Shown: positions 45,799 through 55,219 of the stretch, piece after piece | Position numbering within the stretch: the first letter of the stretch is position 1 | Layout: every line of letters starts with the position of its first letter | NCBI GenBank assembly: GCA_937872515.1 | Contig: CALMSX010000025.1 | Coordinates: forward strand, 17,089-81,088 | Direction: 5' to 3' | DNA from: an uncultured Bacteroidota bacterium | GTDB lineage: Bacteria > Bacteroidota > Bacteroidia > Chitinophagales > Saprospiraceae | Length of the DNA stretch: 64,000 bases | Notes under the pieces: generated by a model | The model's input: only the letters and a program-made list of their open reading frames with translations | What the model was told of the DNA's origin: nothing | Databases searched by the model: none | Translations under genes and position numbers: made by a program

Positions 45799-47214
45799 TT
45801 AATGGTGATCGTGATGAACTTCTTCCTGGTGACCGTCATGGTGGTGAGATACACCTTTGTATTGGTTTCCAGATGCTTTTAGAATACTCTTAATCTCTGC
45901 AACCGCAACAACAGGGGCAACCCTTGAAAAGATGAGGTAACAAGTAAAGAATAAACCCAAAGAACCAAGGAAAATACCAATTTCAACCCATGTTGGTGAA
46001 TAGTATGACCATGAAGATGGTAAATAATCTCTCGCCAATGTGGTAGCAATGATAACAAAACGCTCAAACCACATTCCTATGTTAATAACAATAGACAGGA
46101 AGAAAGTCAACCAAATGTTTCTTCTCCATGATTTTTTCCAGAATAACTGTGGTGAAACCACGTTACAGAACATCATTCCAAAATAAGACCACCAGTAAGG
46201 TCCCAAAGCCCTGTTAAAAAATGCAAACTGCTCATAAACATAGCCTGAATACCAGGCAATGAACAATTCTGTAAGATAAGCAACACCCACAATGGTACCT
46301 GTAAGTAGGATTACCTTATTCATGGACTCAATGTGCTCAATGGTGATATAATCTTCTAACTTCAATAGTTTTCTTGTAATCAGCATCAGGGTCAATACCA
46401 TGGCAAAGCCTGAAAAGATCGCACCCGCAACAAAGTAAGGAGGGAAGATGGTAGTGTGCCAGCCTGGAATTACAGAAGTGGCAAAGTCAAAACTTACGAT
46501 GGTGTGAACCGAAAGTACAAGAGGTGTTGAAAGACCTGCCAGTACAAGTGACAATGCTTCCCATCTTTGCCAGTGCTTAGCTGATCCTGTCCAACCAAAT
46601 GAAAGGAAATTGTACACTTTTTTTCTCATTCCTTTGGCCCTGTCTCTTACAGTAGCAAAATCCGGAACCAAACCTGTGTACCAGAACAACAAGGATACCG
46701 TAAAGTAGGTACTGATGGCAAAAACGTCCCACAACAGGGGTGAGTTAAAGTTAGGCCATAGTGGTCCTCTTGTATTGGGATAAGGAAAGATAAAAATAGC
46801 AAGCCATACCCTACCCATGTGGATAATTGGGAACTGACCCGCACATATTACCGCAAAGATCGTCATTGCTTCTGCAGCCCTGTTTACACCTGTCCTCCAT
46901 TTCTGGCGGAAGATCAACAAGATGGCTGAGATCAGGGTACCCGCGTGACCAATACCTACCCACCAAACGAAGTTGGTGATATCCCATCCCCAACCAATGG
47001 TTCTGTTTAGGTTCCAGGTACCGATACCGTGATAAATTGTCCAACCCACCGTAAAAACAAATACTGCTAAAAAAGTTACGGCTACAATAAAACCTAGCAT
47101 CCACGACATCGGTGGCGTCTTTTCCGTGGGTGATATAAGATCCTCCGTAATTTGGTGGTAAGTCTTATTACCCGTGATAAGTGGTTCCCTTATTAAGCTT
47201 ACTGGTGAACTCAT
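45799..47214 (-). CDS. actC: Alternative complex III membrane subunit ActC (NrfD-like)
   Basis: 471 residues, about ten helices, NrfD/PsrC family. Characteristic stretches: '[24 protein letters not shown]' (key part [12 protein letters not shown]), '[16 protein letters not shown]', '[36 protein letters not shown]' (key parts [11 protein letters not shown] and [13 protein letters not shown]), '[19 protein letters not shown]'. ActC is proposed to hold the quinol-binding site. C-terminus is His-rich ([15 protein letters not shown]). It lies 21 bases before actD. Confidence 0.95.
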   Translation of the reverse strand: MSSPVSLIREPLITGNKTYHQITEDLISPTEKTPPMSWMLGFIVAVTFLAVFVFTVGWTIYHGIGTWNLNRTIGWGWDITNFVWWVGIGHAGTLISAILLIFRQKWRTGVNRAAEAMTIFAVICAGQFPIIHMGRVWLAIFIFPYPNTRGPLWPNFNSPLLWDVFAISTYFTVSLLFWYTGLVPDFATVRDRAKGMRKKVYNFLSFGWTGSAKHWQRWEALSLVLAGLSTPLVLSVHTIVSFDFATSVIPGWHTTIFPPYFVAGAIFSGFAMVLTLMLITRKLLKLEDYITIEHIESMNKVILLTGTIVGVAYLTELFIAWYSGYVYEQFAFFNRALGPYWWSYFGMMFCNVVSPQLFWKKSWRRNIWLTFFLSIVINIGMWFERFVIIATTLARDYLPSSWSYYSPTWVEIGIFLGSLGLFFTCYLIFSRVAPVVAVAEIKSILKASGNQYKGVSHHHDGHQEEVHHDHH

Positions 47215-47233
47215 TCAATGGTATTTTTAAAAA

Positions 47234-50200
47234 TTAAGCTTCTAAAGATTCGTCTCTGTTATTGACTTTCATTGTATAGTTGACAGAAGACCTTACGTTG
47301 ACTTCTTCCAATACAATGTAGTTCAGTGGACTTTCCAACTTCGCAGCCAGATCGTCTTTGGCATTCATATCACCAAAAGTGATGGCTCCGGTAGGACAAG
47401 CTGTTTGACAAGCTGTTCTGACATCTGCATCCCTTAAAGTTCTTCCTTCGTTTTTGGCGGTAAGTTTACCTTCCTGTAACCTCTGTACACAGAAGCTACA
47501 TTTTTCAATCACTCCCCTGCTTCTTACAGTAACATCCGGGTTCAACACCATACGGGTCAGATTGTCTGCGCCATACGGAATCTCTTCACCAAATTTTTTA
47601 ATCTGGTTGGCCGGGAATAAATCTGCAGTTGTGTAATCCAACCAGTTAAACCTCCTCACTTTATAAGGACAGTTGTTGGCACAATACCTGGTTCCGATAC
47701 ACCTGTTGTATGTCATTTGGTTCAATCCCTCGCTGCTGTGGTTAGTAGCATTTACCGGACAAACGTTTTCACATGGTGCATTGTCGCAATGCTGACACAT
47801 CATCGGCTGGTAAACCGTATTAGGGTTTTCAACACTGCCGTAATAGTATCTGTCTATCCTCAACCACGCCATTTCGTGGTGTCTTGAAACCTCCCGCTTT
47901 CCAACAACAGGTACGTTGTTTTCAGACATACAAGCCACTGTACATGATCCACAACCTATACAGGCATTAAGATCCACGTGCATTCCCCAGTGGTGACCTT
48001 TTGCATACAATGCATCGTGTCCACGGTATATTTGTTTGCTATTGAGAAACTGTGCGTGTTCTCTTTTTTCTTTGACTTCGGCTACACTTTCTTTCAGGTC
48101 AGCTATGTTGGTAGTATAAATGATTGACCTATCCGTAATAGCTCCCTGGAAGCCTTTGGCTCCTGTGAAGTAATCAAAAAATACAGTAGCTGCTTCGTCG
48201 GCATTAATCGTTTGACCGGTTGCCTTATCTTTATCAGTTACCCCATAAGTATGGTGGTACTGCACACATCCAAATTCTTTTTCTTTGCCCTGCTTTCCAG
48301 ATACCGTTACTTTATCACTAAAGTACTGAGGATAACCTCCGTTTCTGGCAACACAGGCATTCACATTGACACCCACATTGGTACCGCAGTTGCCTGCTTC
48401 CATTCTGCCGTAGCCCAAAGCCAAGGCAACGGTGCCCTGCATCTGACCAAACTGCTGAATGACAGGAACTGTATATTTGACATCTCCTATGGTAATGTCC
48501 ACCAGATCACCATCTTTTAATCCATTGAGGGCTTCAAAGGCTTTGTCACCATCAAATTTAACAGGAACTGCGAGGTAGTTGCCCCATACTGTTCTGTCAA
48601 CCGGATTGGGCATTTCCTGCAACCATGGGTTGGTAGAATGTAAGCCGTTTCCAACTCCAATGGGCTCAAAGAATGAAATTTCCATTGGTGATTTGGAAGG
48701 TGCTGTCACCTTAGAGAAATCAATTGCTGCATTGGTAAATGCCGGATTGCCAGAACCTGCTGAGGTAATGACCAAACCATTGTGAAGTGAATTGTCCCAA
48801 AATGCCTGGAAAGAAGCGAATTGATTTTGACTGTTAAAAACAGTAGACTGCCAGTTGGCTTTCAAATAATCATAATAAGAAGGAGTGGCCACTTCAGCCC
48901 AGGTCAAAAATGACATTTCCGCCTGTCTTGAATCAAACAAAGGAGAAATGGTAGGCTGGATTAGGGTTGTACACTCATCTGATATTTTTACATCACCCCA
49001 TGCTTCAAGGAAATGAGGAACTGTAGCGACCCAATCGCATAATTTAGTGGTTTCATCATTGGCAATCGACAAAGCAATTTTGGTTTTCGCTTTTCCAATG
49101 GCATTGGCCAAAGCTTCTCCTTTGCCGTGAGTATATACCGGATTGGCTCCATAAACGATCAATACGTCTACTGCGCCACTATTTAATTCATTGATCAGTT
49201 GGTCAAAGGCAACATCATCACCTTGCTTTCCATAATAGCTGGTTCCTGCTAAAATAGTGGTACCATAGTTGCCCAGGGCCTGATTGATGGCATTGACCAT
49301 TAATTGTTCTGAAACATTGGTAGATGCGCTTAAAACAATTGATTTTCCGCCATTGGCTTTCAATTGTTCTGCTACTTTTGACAGTGCTTTTTTGGCATTG
49401 GCATTTAAGCCCATGTCAGGAGCACCACCACCTGTAATAGCGTTGTAAAGGAATGCAATGGCAGCCCCTTGTTCAGATGGCTTAACCAATATTCTGTTAT
49501 CCGCATTGGATCCGGTAAGGGTCATATGACTTTCTACCTGATAATGTCTAGACATTACCGGTGCATTGACATCTTTAACTACTCTTTTCTGAACGTAGTC
49601 TGCTGCAAATCTTTCCGGAGAAATCCAGGTACCTAAAAAGTCAGCATTGAAGCTCACTACCAGGTCTGCCAAATTGAATTTATAAGTTGGAATAGCCCTT
49701 TTGCCAAAATTGATGGCGTTGGCATCTAAGACGGCACTGTAGGAAACTGCGTCAACCGCTAATGCTTTGGTAGCAGGATATTTTGCGGTAAAATCTGCAA
49801 TTGATTTCTGAGCGGTTGGACTTGACAACGACTCAGTAATGATTCTGATATTTTTGGCTGTAGCCAATTTTGCTTTTACTTCCTTGTCTAGATCAGCCCA
49901 GGTGGTTGGCTGGAAGCCAGTGCCCGATTTTTTCAAAGGTGTAGCAAAACGATTGGTATCGTATAAACTTAAAACGGAAGCCTGGGCTCTCGCTGAAGTT
50001 TTGCCATAGTTTGATGGAGCCATGTCATTGGCTTCAATTTTAATGGGCCTACCTTCTCTGGTTTTTACCAGGATAGAAGCTACATCACCTCCATGTACAA
50101 AGGTACTGGCGTAATAATTGGCTATACCCGGTACGATGGCATCTGGCTTGGTAACATAAGGCAATGCTTTATTTATTGGAATGTCACATCCTGCAGCAAT

Positions 50201-50389
50201 AGTTGCCGCTCCTAAACCAAAACCAAGGAATTTTAAGAAATCTCTTCTGTTGGATCCCAGGGCCGCTGAAGTTTCCTCATTGGCCATGGTGTCTATGAGT
50301 GACAACTCCTGATTGCTTTGCTCAATGAACTTTTCACTGTGTGCCAGATCTTGTTCGCCGATCCAAATGTTTTTTACCTCTTTTCTCAT
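47234..50389 (-). CDS. actB: Alternative complex III iron-sulfur subunit ActB
   Basis: 1051 residues. A Tat-type signal 'SNRRDFLKFLGFG' is followed by a lipobox-like 'IAAGC' (about 45-68). The N-terminal two thirds resemble a molybdopterin oxidoreductase that in ActB has no cofactor. The C-terminal third carries four cysteine sets for Fe-S clusters: 'CIGCGSCTVAC', 'CQHCDNAPCENVCP', 'CIGTRYCANNCP' and 'CSFCVQRL...CQTACPTGAI' (about 795-1020). It transfers electrons from quinol towards ActA hemes. The Tat signal shows the protein is exported folded. Gap to actA is 38 bases. Confidence 0.95.
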   Translation of the reverse strand: MRKEVKNIWIGEQDLAHSEKFIEQSNQELSLIDTMANEETSAALGSNRRDFLKFLGFGLGAATIAAGCDIPINKALPYVTKPDAIVPGIANYYASTFVHGGDVASILVKTREGRPIKIEANDMAPSNYGKTSARAQASVLSLYDTNRFATPLKKSGTGFQPTTWADLDKEVKAKLATAKNIRIITESLSSPTAQKSIADFTAKYPATKALAVDAVSYSAVLDANAINFGKRAIPTYKFNLADLVVSFNADFLGTWISPERFAADYVQKRVVKDVNAPVMSRHYQVESHMTLTGSNADNRILVKPSEQGAAIAFLYNAITGGGAPDMGLNANAKKALSKVAEQLKANGGKSIVLSASTNVSEQLMVNAINQALGNYGTTILAGTSYYGKQGDDVAFDQLINELNSGAVDVLIVYGANPVYTHGKGEALANAIGKAKTKIALSIANDETTKLCDWVATVPHFLEAWGDVKISDECTTLIQPTISPLFDSRQAEMSFLTWAEVATPSYYDYLKANWQSTVFNSQNQFASFQAFWDNSLHNGLVITSAGSGNPAFTNAAIDFSKVTAPSKSPMEISFFEPIGVGNGLHSTNPWLQEMPNPVDRTVWGNYLAVPVKFDGDKAFEALNGLKDGDLVDITIGDVKYTVPVIQQFGQMQGTVALALGYGRMEAGNCGTNVGVNVNACVARNGGYPQYFSDKVTVSGKQGKEKEFGCVQYHHTYGVTDKDKATGQTINADEAATVFFDYFTGAKGFQGAITDRSIIYTTNIADLKESVAEVKEKREHAQFLNSKQIYRGHDALYAKGHHWGMHVDLNACIGCGSCTVACMSENNVPVVGKREVSRHHEMAWLRIDRYYYGSVENPNTVYQPMMCQHCDNAPCENVCPVNATNHSSEGLNQMTYNRCIGTRYCANNCPYKVRRFNWLDYTTADLFPANQIKKFGEEIPYGADNLTRMVLNPDVTVRSRGVIEKCSFCVQRLQEGKLTAKNEGRTLRDADVRTACQTACPTGAITFGDMNAKDDLAAKLESPLNYIVLEEVNVRSSVNYTMKVNNRDESLEA

Positions 50390-50427
50390 TATATCAATTG
50401 ATGTGGTAATTCAATTTAAAGGTTTGA

Positions 50428-51831
50428 TCAATAATGGCATTTTTGACACTCAAGACCTCCGATGTCGGCCACTGTCACTTTTTCTCTCTTGCCAGATTTG
50501 AGTTCTTCGTGCAAGCTGGTGTAGTTGGCATAGTAAGGATTGTCTTTGAATTTTACTTCTGCCTCTCTGTGACAGTTGATACACCATCCCATTGAAAGTG
50601 GAGCATTTTGAGCAACAACTTCCATTTTCTCAACAGGACCGTGGCACGTCTGACAGGCAACTTTACCTACGTTGACGTGCTGGGCGTGGTTGAAATAGGC
50701 GTGATCCGGTAGATTGTGTATTCTTACCCACTCAATCGGACCCTGAACTTTTTTGTCTACATCACTGGTAAGTGATGAAACGATGTCTTTCCATTGCTTC
50801 CTCACTTCCGCCTGTCCATTTTGATCTAATGTGGTCAGGTTTTTAACGGTTTTATATTCCTGCTCTATCCAGGCTGTAAATACCGCCTTGATTGAGTCTT
50901 CTGGATAATTTTCATAATTATCAATGTACTTATTGGTAATTGGGTTAAAACCAACCGAAGCAAAAATTTTGGTAATTTCTGCGGTACCATATTTAGAGCC
51001 TGTTTTGATGGCTTTGTGACAATTCATACAGGTATTGGCTGCCGGAATGACACTGTGTTTAGACCTTCTGGCGCCATCATGACAATATTGACAATCAATC
51101 TTGTTGAGTCCGGCGTGTGTAGCGTGAGAAAACTTAATTGGCTGGTCGGGAGCATAACCCTGCTGTCTTCCCAAATCTACTGCTCTTGTTACAGTTGTAT
51201 AACCACCTAAAATGATACCTGCAAAAATCAGGAAGGAAACCATTCCTTTGGAGGTTAATTTTTGCCACAAAGTTTTATCCTCATAAGTCTGTCCTTGTTG
51301 TGCAGCAGCCAACTTGTTAAGATTGCCAATGATCAGGGAAAGTAAATAGGAAAGAAGGGCAAGGAAAACAGTTATACCGATGTAAAACCAGGTATTGTCC
51401 TTTTCCACTTCAACAACCTCTGTGCCCGCGGCTGCCCCAGCTTGTTTTGGAGGATAGGTACCGTCTGCAACACCCTGGATGAACAATAGCATAGACGCAA
51501 TCTCATCATCTGTAAGATTGGGAAATGCCGTCATCACTGTTGGCTTGTATTGATTCCAGACTTCTACCGCCCTGGGATGCCCTTTTTTGATCATGGCTTG
51601 AGAATTCCTGATCCAGGCATAAAGATTTTCTTTACTATCCCACTTTGCTTCTACTCCACCCAATGCAGGACCCGTCAAAGCGGATTTCATGTTCTTGGCG
51701 TGACATGCAGCACAGTTGGCTGTAAACAAAGTCTTTCCGGCATCTGCTGAAACCTCTGCGCGTAGCAAAGTTCCGAACATCACCATCAAGACTACTGAAA
51801 GATGCTTGAGAACTGACTTGTTAAAAACCAT
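50428..51831 (-). CDS. actA: Alternative complex III multiheme cytochrome ActA with extra N-terminal cytochrome c domain
   Basis: 467 residues. Six CxxCH heme sites: CAACH at 40-44, CQYCH 247-251, CMNCH 268-272, CQTCH 393-397, CINCH 417-421, CQKCH 462-466. The last five form the pentaheme ActA core. The first sits in a separate small cytochrome c domain (about 28-125) joined through two membrane helices (about 148-170 and 198-213). The Rhodothermus ActA is known as pentaheme; the extra domain could act as a tethered electron carrier to the oxidase, replacing a soluble cytochrome c. First gene of the respiratory cluster. Confidence 0.95.
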   Translation of the reverse strand: MVFNKSVLKHLSVVLMVMFGTLLRAEVSADAGKTLFTANCAACHAKNMKSALTGPALGGVEAKWDSKENLYAWIRNSQAMIKKGHPRAVEVWNQYKPTVMTAFPNLTDDEIASMLLFIQGVADGTYPPKQAGAAAGTEVVEVEKDNTWFYIGITVFLALLSYLLSLIIGNLNKLAAAQQGQTYEDKTLWQKLTSKGMVSFLIFAGIILGGYTTVTRAVDLGRQQGYAPDQPIKFSHATHAGLNKIDCQYCHDGARRSKHSVIPAANTCMNCHKAIKTGSKYGTAEITKIFASVGFNPITNKYIDNYENYPEDSIKAVFTAWIEQEYKTVKNLTTLDQNGQAEVRKQWKDIVSSLTSDVDKKVQGPIEWVRIHNLPDHAYFNHAQHVNVGKVACQTCHGPVEKMEVVAQNAPLSMGWCINCHREAEVKFKDNPYYANYTSLHEELKSGKREKVTVADIGGLECQKCHY

Positions 51832-51858
51832 CGTTTATCGACTTAAAATCTTGATTAT

Positions 51859-51866
51859 CAAAGATA
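51859..51866 (-). promoter_or_regulatory. -7 box (TATCTTTG) of the act-cox operon
   Basis: Exact TAnnTTTG on the minus strand, 27 bases before the actA ATG. A second exact match, TATTTTTG, lies at 51911-51904. Neither has a clear TTTG at the standard distance. The divergent gap 51832-52046 is A/T-rich and otherwise featureless. Confidence 0.5.
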
Positions 51867-52046
51867 AATATAAAGAATTTGAGACTATCTTTAATATTTG
51901 TTGCAAAAATAGAACTTGATGACAATTATTACAACTAATAACCACGATCATTTTTTATTTAGACATTTTCTAAATAATTTCTTAATTTTTGACACATTTT
52001 AGTTACAAAAGGCTTAAAATCAAATCAGAAAAAAGTCTAATTTGAT

Positions 52047-52054
52047 TACCTTTG
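52047..52054 (+). promoter_or_regulatory. -7 box (TACCTTTG) of the PASTA-rhodanese operon
   Basis: Exact TAnnTTTG. It contains the earliest possible TTG start (52052) of the next gene, so that start cannot be used from this promoter and the next TTG at 52076 is preferred. No convincing -33 box. Confidence 0.5.
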
Positions 52055-52075
52055 CCCCACAATAAATTAATACCC

Positions 52076-52897
52076 TTGGTTAACCAAAAAAGGTCATTCG
52101 CTGATTTTCTGAGAGACAATCCCAGAGTTAAACACCTCCTTGTACTTTTGGGCACCATTATAGTTATTTTGTTGATTGTTTTTTTATGGCTTCGATTCTA
52201 CACCCATCACGGTCAAAAGTTGCCTATGGTTGACCTGGTCAATAAAAACATCGACGAAGCCCGAGAAGAAGCTGAAGATCAATCGTTTAATCTAATTGTC
52301 ACCGATTCTGTTTTTGTAGTGGGTAAAAAAGGTGGAATCATCCTCGACCAAAACCCAAAGCCAAATGCAGAAGTTAAGGAAGGTAGAAAGGTTTACGTAA
52401 CGATTACCAAATACGATCCGGATAAAATTCTGGTTTCAGAACTGCCCCTCCTATATGGTAACGATTTTAGTCAAAAATCAGTAGAACTGAAGCACAGGGG
52501 CTTGCTCAGCAAGATCAGGGGTAAAAAATACGACGCAGGAGACCCCAACCATATTTTGGAAGTTTATTACAAGGGAAGCCTCATTATCGATCAGAATGTC
52601 ATCAAAGGGGGTGTTTCTATCAACAAGGGTGATGAACTTGAATTTGTAGTGAGCGATAAAGAAGGTGGGGAGATTACCATACCTGAATTGATCTGTTACA
52701 CTTATGCAGAAGTGGAGTTTCTTTTACAGCAGCACAACCTCGAATTGGGTGAGGTGACCACCAAAGGTACCATCAGAGATACCGCCGCGGCTTTTATTAT
52801 GGATCAATTTCCACCATTTGACGGCATCACCAAGGTGCCCATGCAAAGCAAAATCAATATTACCATCGTTTCGGGCCAACCCGCAAAATGCAATTAA
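52076..52897 (+). CDS. Membrane-anchored PASTA-domain protein
   Basis: 273 residues from a TTG at 52076; there is no ATG before the membrane helix, so a non-ATG start is required. One helix (about residues 20-42, 'LLVLLGTIIVILLIVFLWL') is followed by three PASTA-like units outside the cytoplasm: 'LPMVDLVNKNIDEAREEAED' (about 50-115), 'ILVSELPLLYGNDFSQKSVEL' type region, and 'ITIPELICYTYAEVEFLLQQHNLELG' (key part IPELICYTYAEVEFLL, about 205-270). PASTA domains bind cell-wall muropeptides. Here no kinase or transpeptidase domain is attached. It overlaps the rhodanese gene by 10 bases. Confidence 0.82.
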   Translation: MVNQKRSFADFLRDNPRVKHLLVLLGTIIVILLIVFLWLRFYTHHGQKLPMVDLVNKNIDEAREEAEDQSFNLIVTDSVFVVGKKGGIILDQNPKPNAEVKEGRKVYVTITKYDPDKILVSELPLLYGNDFSQKSVELKHRGLLSKIRGKKYDAGDPNHILEVYYKGSLIIDQNVIKGGVSINKGDELEFVVSDKEGGEITIPELICYTYAEVEFLLQQHNLELGEVTTKGTIRDTAAAFIMDQFPPFDGITKVPMQSKINITIVSGQPAKCN

Positions 52898-53211
52898 ACA
52901 TGGAAGACATAACCGTATCAGAGTTGAAATCCAGGATGGATGCAGGTGAAAATCTCATCATTATTGATGTCAGAGAGCCATTTGAATATGAAATGTATAA
53001 CATTGGTGCCAAATTAATTCCACTTGGTCAGCTCAATGAAGCTTTACCCCAATTGGAAGAATGGAAAGACAGTGAAATCATTCTACATTGCAGGTCAGGT
53101 GCCAGGAGCGGAACGGCGAAACAACTAATGTTGCAAAATGGATTCTCCAGCCCCAGAAACCTGCTTGGCGGCATGCTGGCCTGGCAGCAGGCCTTTGAAC
53201 AGATTCAATAG
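52888..53211 (+). CDS. Rhodanese-like sulfurtransferase domain protein
   Basis: 107 residues, a single rhodanese domain: 'LIIIDVREPFEYEMYNIGAKLIPLGQL' pattern (key part DVREPFEYE), then the active-site loop 'LHCRSGARS' with Cys68, and 'GFSSPRNLLGGMLAWQ'. Six-residue CRSGAR loop fits sulfurtransferases. Cytoplasmic. It begins 10 bases before the stop of the PASTA gene; an ATG at 52900 is a possible start without overlap. Physiological sulfur donor and acceptor unknown. Confidence 0.9.
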   Translation: MQLNMEDITVSELKSRMDAGENLIIIDVREPFEYEMYNIGAKLIPLGQLNEALPQLEEWKDSEIILHCRSGARSGTAKQLMLQNGFSSPRNLLGGMLAWQQAFEQIQ

Positions 53212-53362
53212 TTTACTTTTGATCTAAGCCGGTAAATTCCACTTTTCCTCAGTAATATACTTTTTTTCTTAAAGTATAACATCAACAGAATCAGGTTCTA
53301 TCCTTGATTACCCTGCATTTAAAATGGGTGAATTCCCCTATTTTTTCCGCCTTATCCTCCAG

Positions 53363-53370
53363 TAAATTTG
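53363..53370 (+). promoter_or_regulatory. -7 box (TAAATTTG) of the ECF sigma gene
   Basis: Exact TAnnTTTG ending 16 bases before the ATG at 53387. No clear TTTG upstream, so the -33 contact may be made by another sigma factor or an activator. Confidence 0.45.
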
Positions 53371-53386
53371 TTAAAAATATCTGGAG

Positions 53387-53881
53387 ATGTACTTAAGTCA
53401 CGAAAAATTCAACACCACGTACAGTGAGAATTTTAACAAACTGTACAATTACCTCAAAGCAAAATGTCAAGACAGCTGCGAAGCTGAGGACCTTGCTCAG
53501 GAAAGTTTTGTCAAATTATGGCAACACAGAGAAAAAATTGAAGTAGGCAAAGAATGTTCTTTTCTTTACACCATTGCCTACAACCTCTTTATCGACCAAA
53601 GAAGGAAAGACAGTGTGCGTTACCGATATTGCCAGGTCAATAAAAATGAAGTCAATAACGAAACACCCGAGTTTAATGTACTGACGGCAGAATTCAACGC
53701 TTATGTTCAGCAAAAAATCCAGAACATCCCTAAACCTGCCAGGGAAGTTTTTATCATGAATAAGATTGAAAAAAGAACCTATTCGGAAATAGCCGGCATC
53801 ATAGGTCTTTCAATCAAGTCGGTAGAAAAAAGAATGTCCGTTGCACTTAAAACCTACAGAGAGTTGAAAAAGGTTTGTTAA
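53387..53881 (+). CDS. ECF-family RNA polymerase sigma factor
   Basis: 164 residues. Sigma region 2 covers about 10-80 ('LYNYLKAKCQDSCEAEDLAQESFVKLW', key part AEDLAQESFVKLWQ; 'FLYTIAYNLFIDQRRK'), and region 4 covers about 105-160 ('IPKPAREVFIMNKIEKRTYSEIAGIIGLSIKSVEKRM', key parts REVFIMNK and YSEIAGIIGLSIKSVEKRM). No anti-sigma factor or SusC/TonB-receptor gene follows, unlike most Bacteroidota ECF genes; the next gene is convergent (4-base gap). Targets unknown. Confidence 0.93.
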   Translation: MYLSHEKFNTTYSENFNKLYNYLKAKCQDSCEAEDLAQESFVKLWQHREKIEVGKECSFLYTIAYNLFIDQRRKDSVRYRYCQVNKNEVNNETPEFNVLTAEFNAYVQQKIQNIPKPAREVFIMNKIEKRTYSEIAGIIGLSIKSVEKRMSVALKTYRELKKVC

Positions 53882-53885
53882 CCTT

Positions 53886-55157
53886 TTAAAAACTGATGCT
53901 GTAGTTTAAGCCCCTGAAAGTTGGATTCACCTGGCTATTATAGATGGATCCAAACGTATAACTAAATCCTATACCTACAAAATAGTTGTACGAGGTCGCG
54001 ATCAGCCTCCGTTGAATGAGGAGGTCATCGCGACTGGCGTCGAACTTAGGCAAGGAGATTTGGTCGTGGATCAAATCGTAAGAACCCCCAACTGAAAATC
54101 TGAAGCCTTTGAATACGTTCCAGCTGATGGCTCCACCCAGGGAAAAATTGTTTTTTGAAAAATCATCCAGGTAGTTCGACCAAAATGCCCCCAGATTGAT
54201 AGTACCCCACGATTTGGTGAATGAGGATATCATACTGAGACTGTGCTGAAACAGCAGTTCACTGGTCTTAAAATAGATGGTGGTATCTCCATAATTGAAA
54301 TATTTGGGTCCGATGGAATATCCCAACACCCATCTTCGGTTGGTAAAATCTGAATATGGCAGAATGCTGTACTCCACTTGTGGCAGTAGGGTAAACTGAT
54401 AGTCGATATTGTCAAAAACACTTCGTTTGAAACCACCTTGTAGTCCAATGCCCCAATGTTCATTCCTTTTGGAAATATATCGGGTAAAAATATCCTGGCG
54501 GTCGTTGGTCGCCTTTACAACCTCTGTAGTATCCCGATCGGGGTTGTAAAAATTAAATCTCCGCCGGTTGATGGAGTTGTACACCTCAAAACTAAACTTA
54601 CTGATCTTGGTTTCCCTGCCCGCAGAGAGACTGTTGTTGATATTAGAGTCGCTGTAGTTTTGGTCGCCATTGAAAAAACCGGATGCAGAAATCGAAAACT
54701 GCCATTGCTTCCATGGGTCTTGGGTTGGGGCCGTATCCTTTTGCATTTCATCGTGTTTGATGTTTACTTCAATGATATCGGCATGGCCTTTTTCCAACAG
54801 GTATGGAAGCAGGCCAATCTGCAAGTGCTTCAACATCCTTTTTCTTTTGATGTCATCGGTGGAGGTTACATCGTTGAAATATTGCAGGGTATCTTTTCTT
54901 TGGGTCTGGTGGTTTTGTGGAATAAAACACAATAAATTGGATTCCCCTCCATTGCCATTAAATTGCACATTGGATATTATTTGTACATCACACAAAAAAC
55001 GATCCCGCACAAAATCAACACTCCCAAATTCTTTTCTTAAAAAATCCATGTCGCAAAGCCATTGTTGGTTGCAGTCCACGTAAATTTTCAATTTGGCTTG
55101 TGCAGAAATAGCAGTGGCAAAAAGTAATAGCAATAGAATCCCTAACAGGTTTTTCAT
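53886..55157 (-). CDS. Putative outer-membrane beta-barrel protein with periplasmic N-terminal domain
   Basis: 423 residues; signal peptide ends 'ATAISAQ'. Residues 20-145 form a soluble alpha/beta domain ('KIYVDCNQQWLCDMDFLRKEF', four Cys among C29, C35, C57 and C77 approximately). From about 155 to the end there are regular amphipathic strands ('WQFSISASGFFNGD', 'HWGIGLQGGFKRSVF', 'FRFSVGGSYDLIHD', 'YFVGIGFSYTFG') ending in an aromatic residue (SISF), as in outer-membrane barrels. No family recognised. Converges on the sigma gene. Confidence 0.72.
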   Translation of the reverse strand: MKNLLGILLLLLFATAISAQAKLKIYVDCNQQWLCDMDFLRKEFGSVDFVRDRFLCDVQIISNVQFNGNGGESNLLCFIPQNHQTQRKDTLQYFNDVTSTDDIKRKRMLKHLQIGLLPYLLEKGHADIIEVNIKHDEMQKDTAPTQDPWKQWQFSISASGFFNGDQNYSDSNINNSLSAGRETKISKFSFEVYNSINRRRFNFYNPDRDTTEVVKATNDRQDIFTRYISKRNEHWGIGLQGGFKRSVFDNIDYQFTLLPQVEYSILPYSDFTNRRWVLGYSIGPKYFNYGDTTIYFKTSELLFQHSLSMISSFTKSWGTINLGAFWSNYLDDFSKNNFSLGGAISWNVFKGFRFSVGGSYDLIHDQISLPKFDASRDDLLIQRRLIATSYNYFVGIGFSYTFGSIYNSQVNPTFRGLNYSISF

Positions 55158-55219
55158 CCTTTAAAATAAATTTGATTTAATAATGGTGTGAGTGCTTTGT
55201 TTTTTTGGCGAAGACTGCC

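Noticed and set aside
54456..54935. 159-residue open frame on the plus strand inside the outer-membrane protein gene
   Set aside because: Shadow of the minus-strand gene, which has a signal peptide and regular beta strands; the plus frame shows neither.
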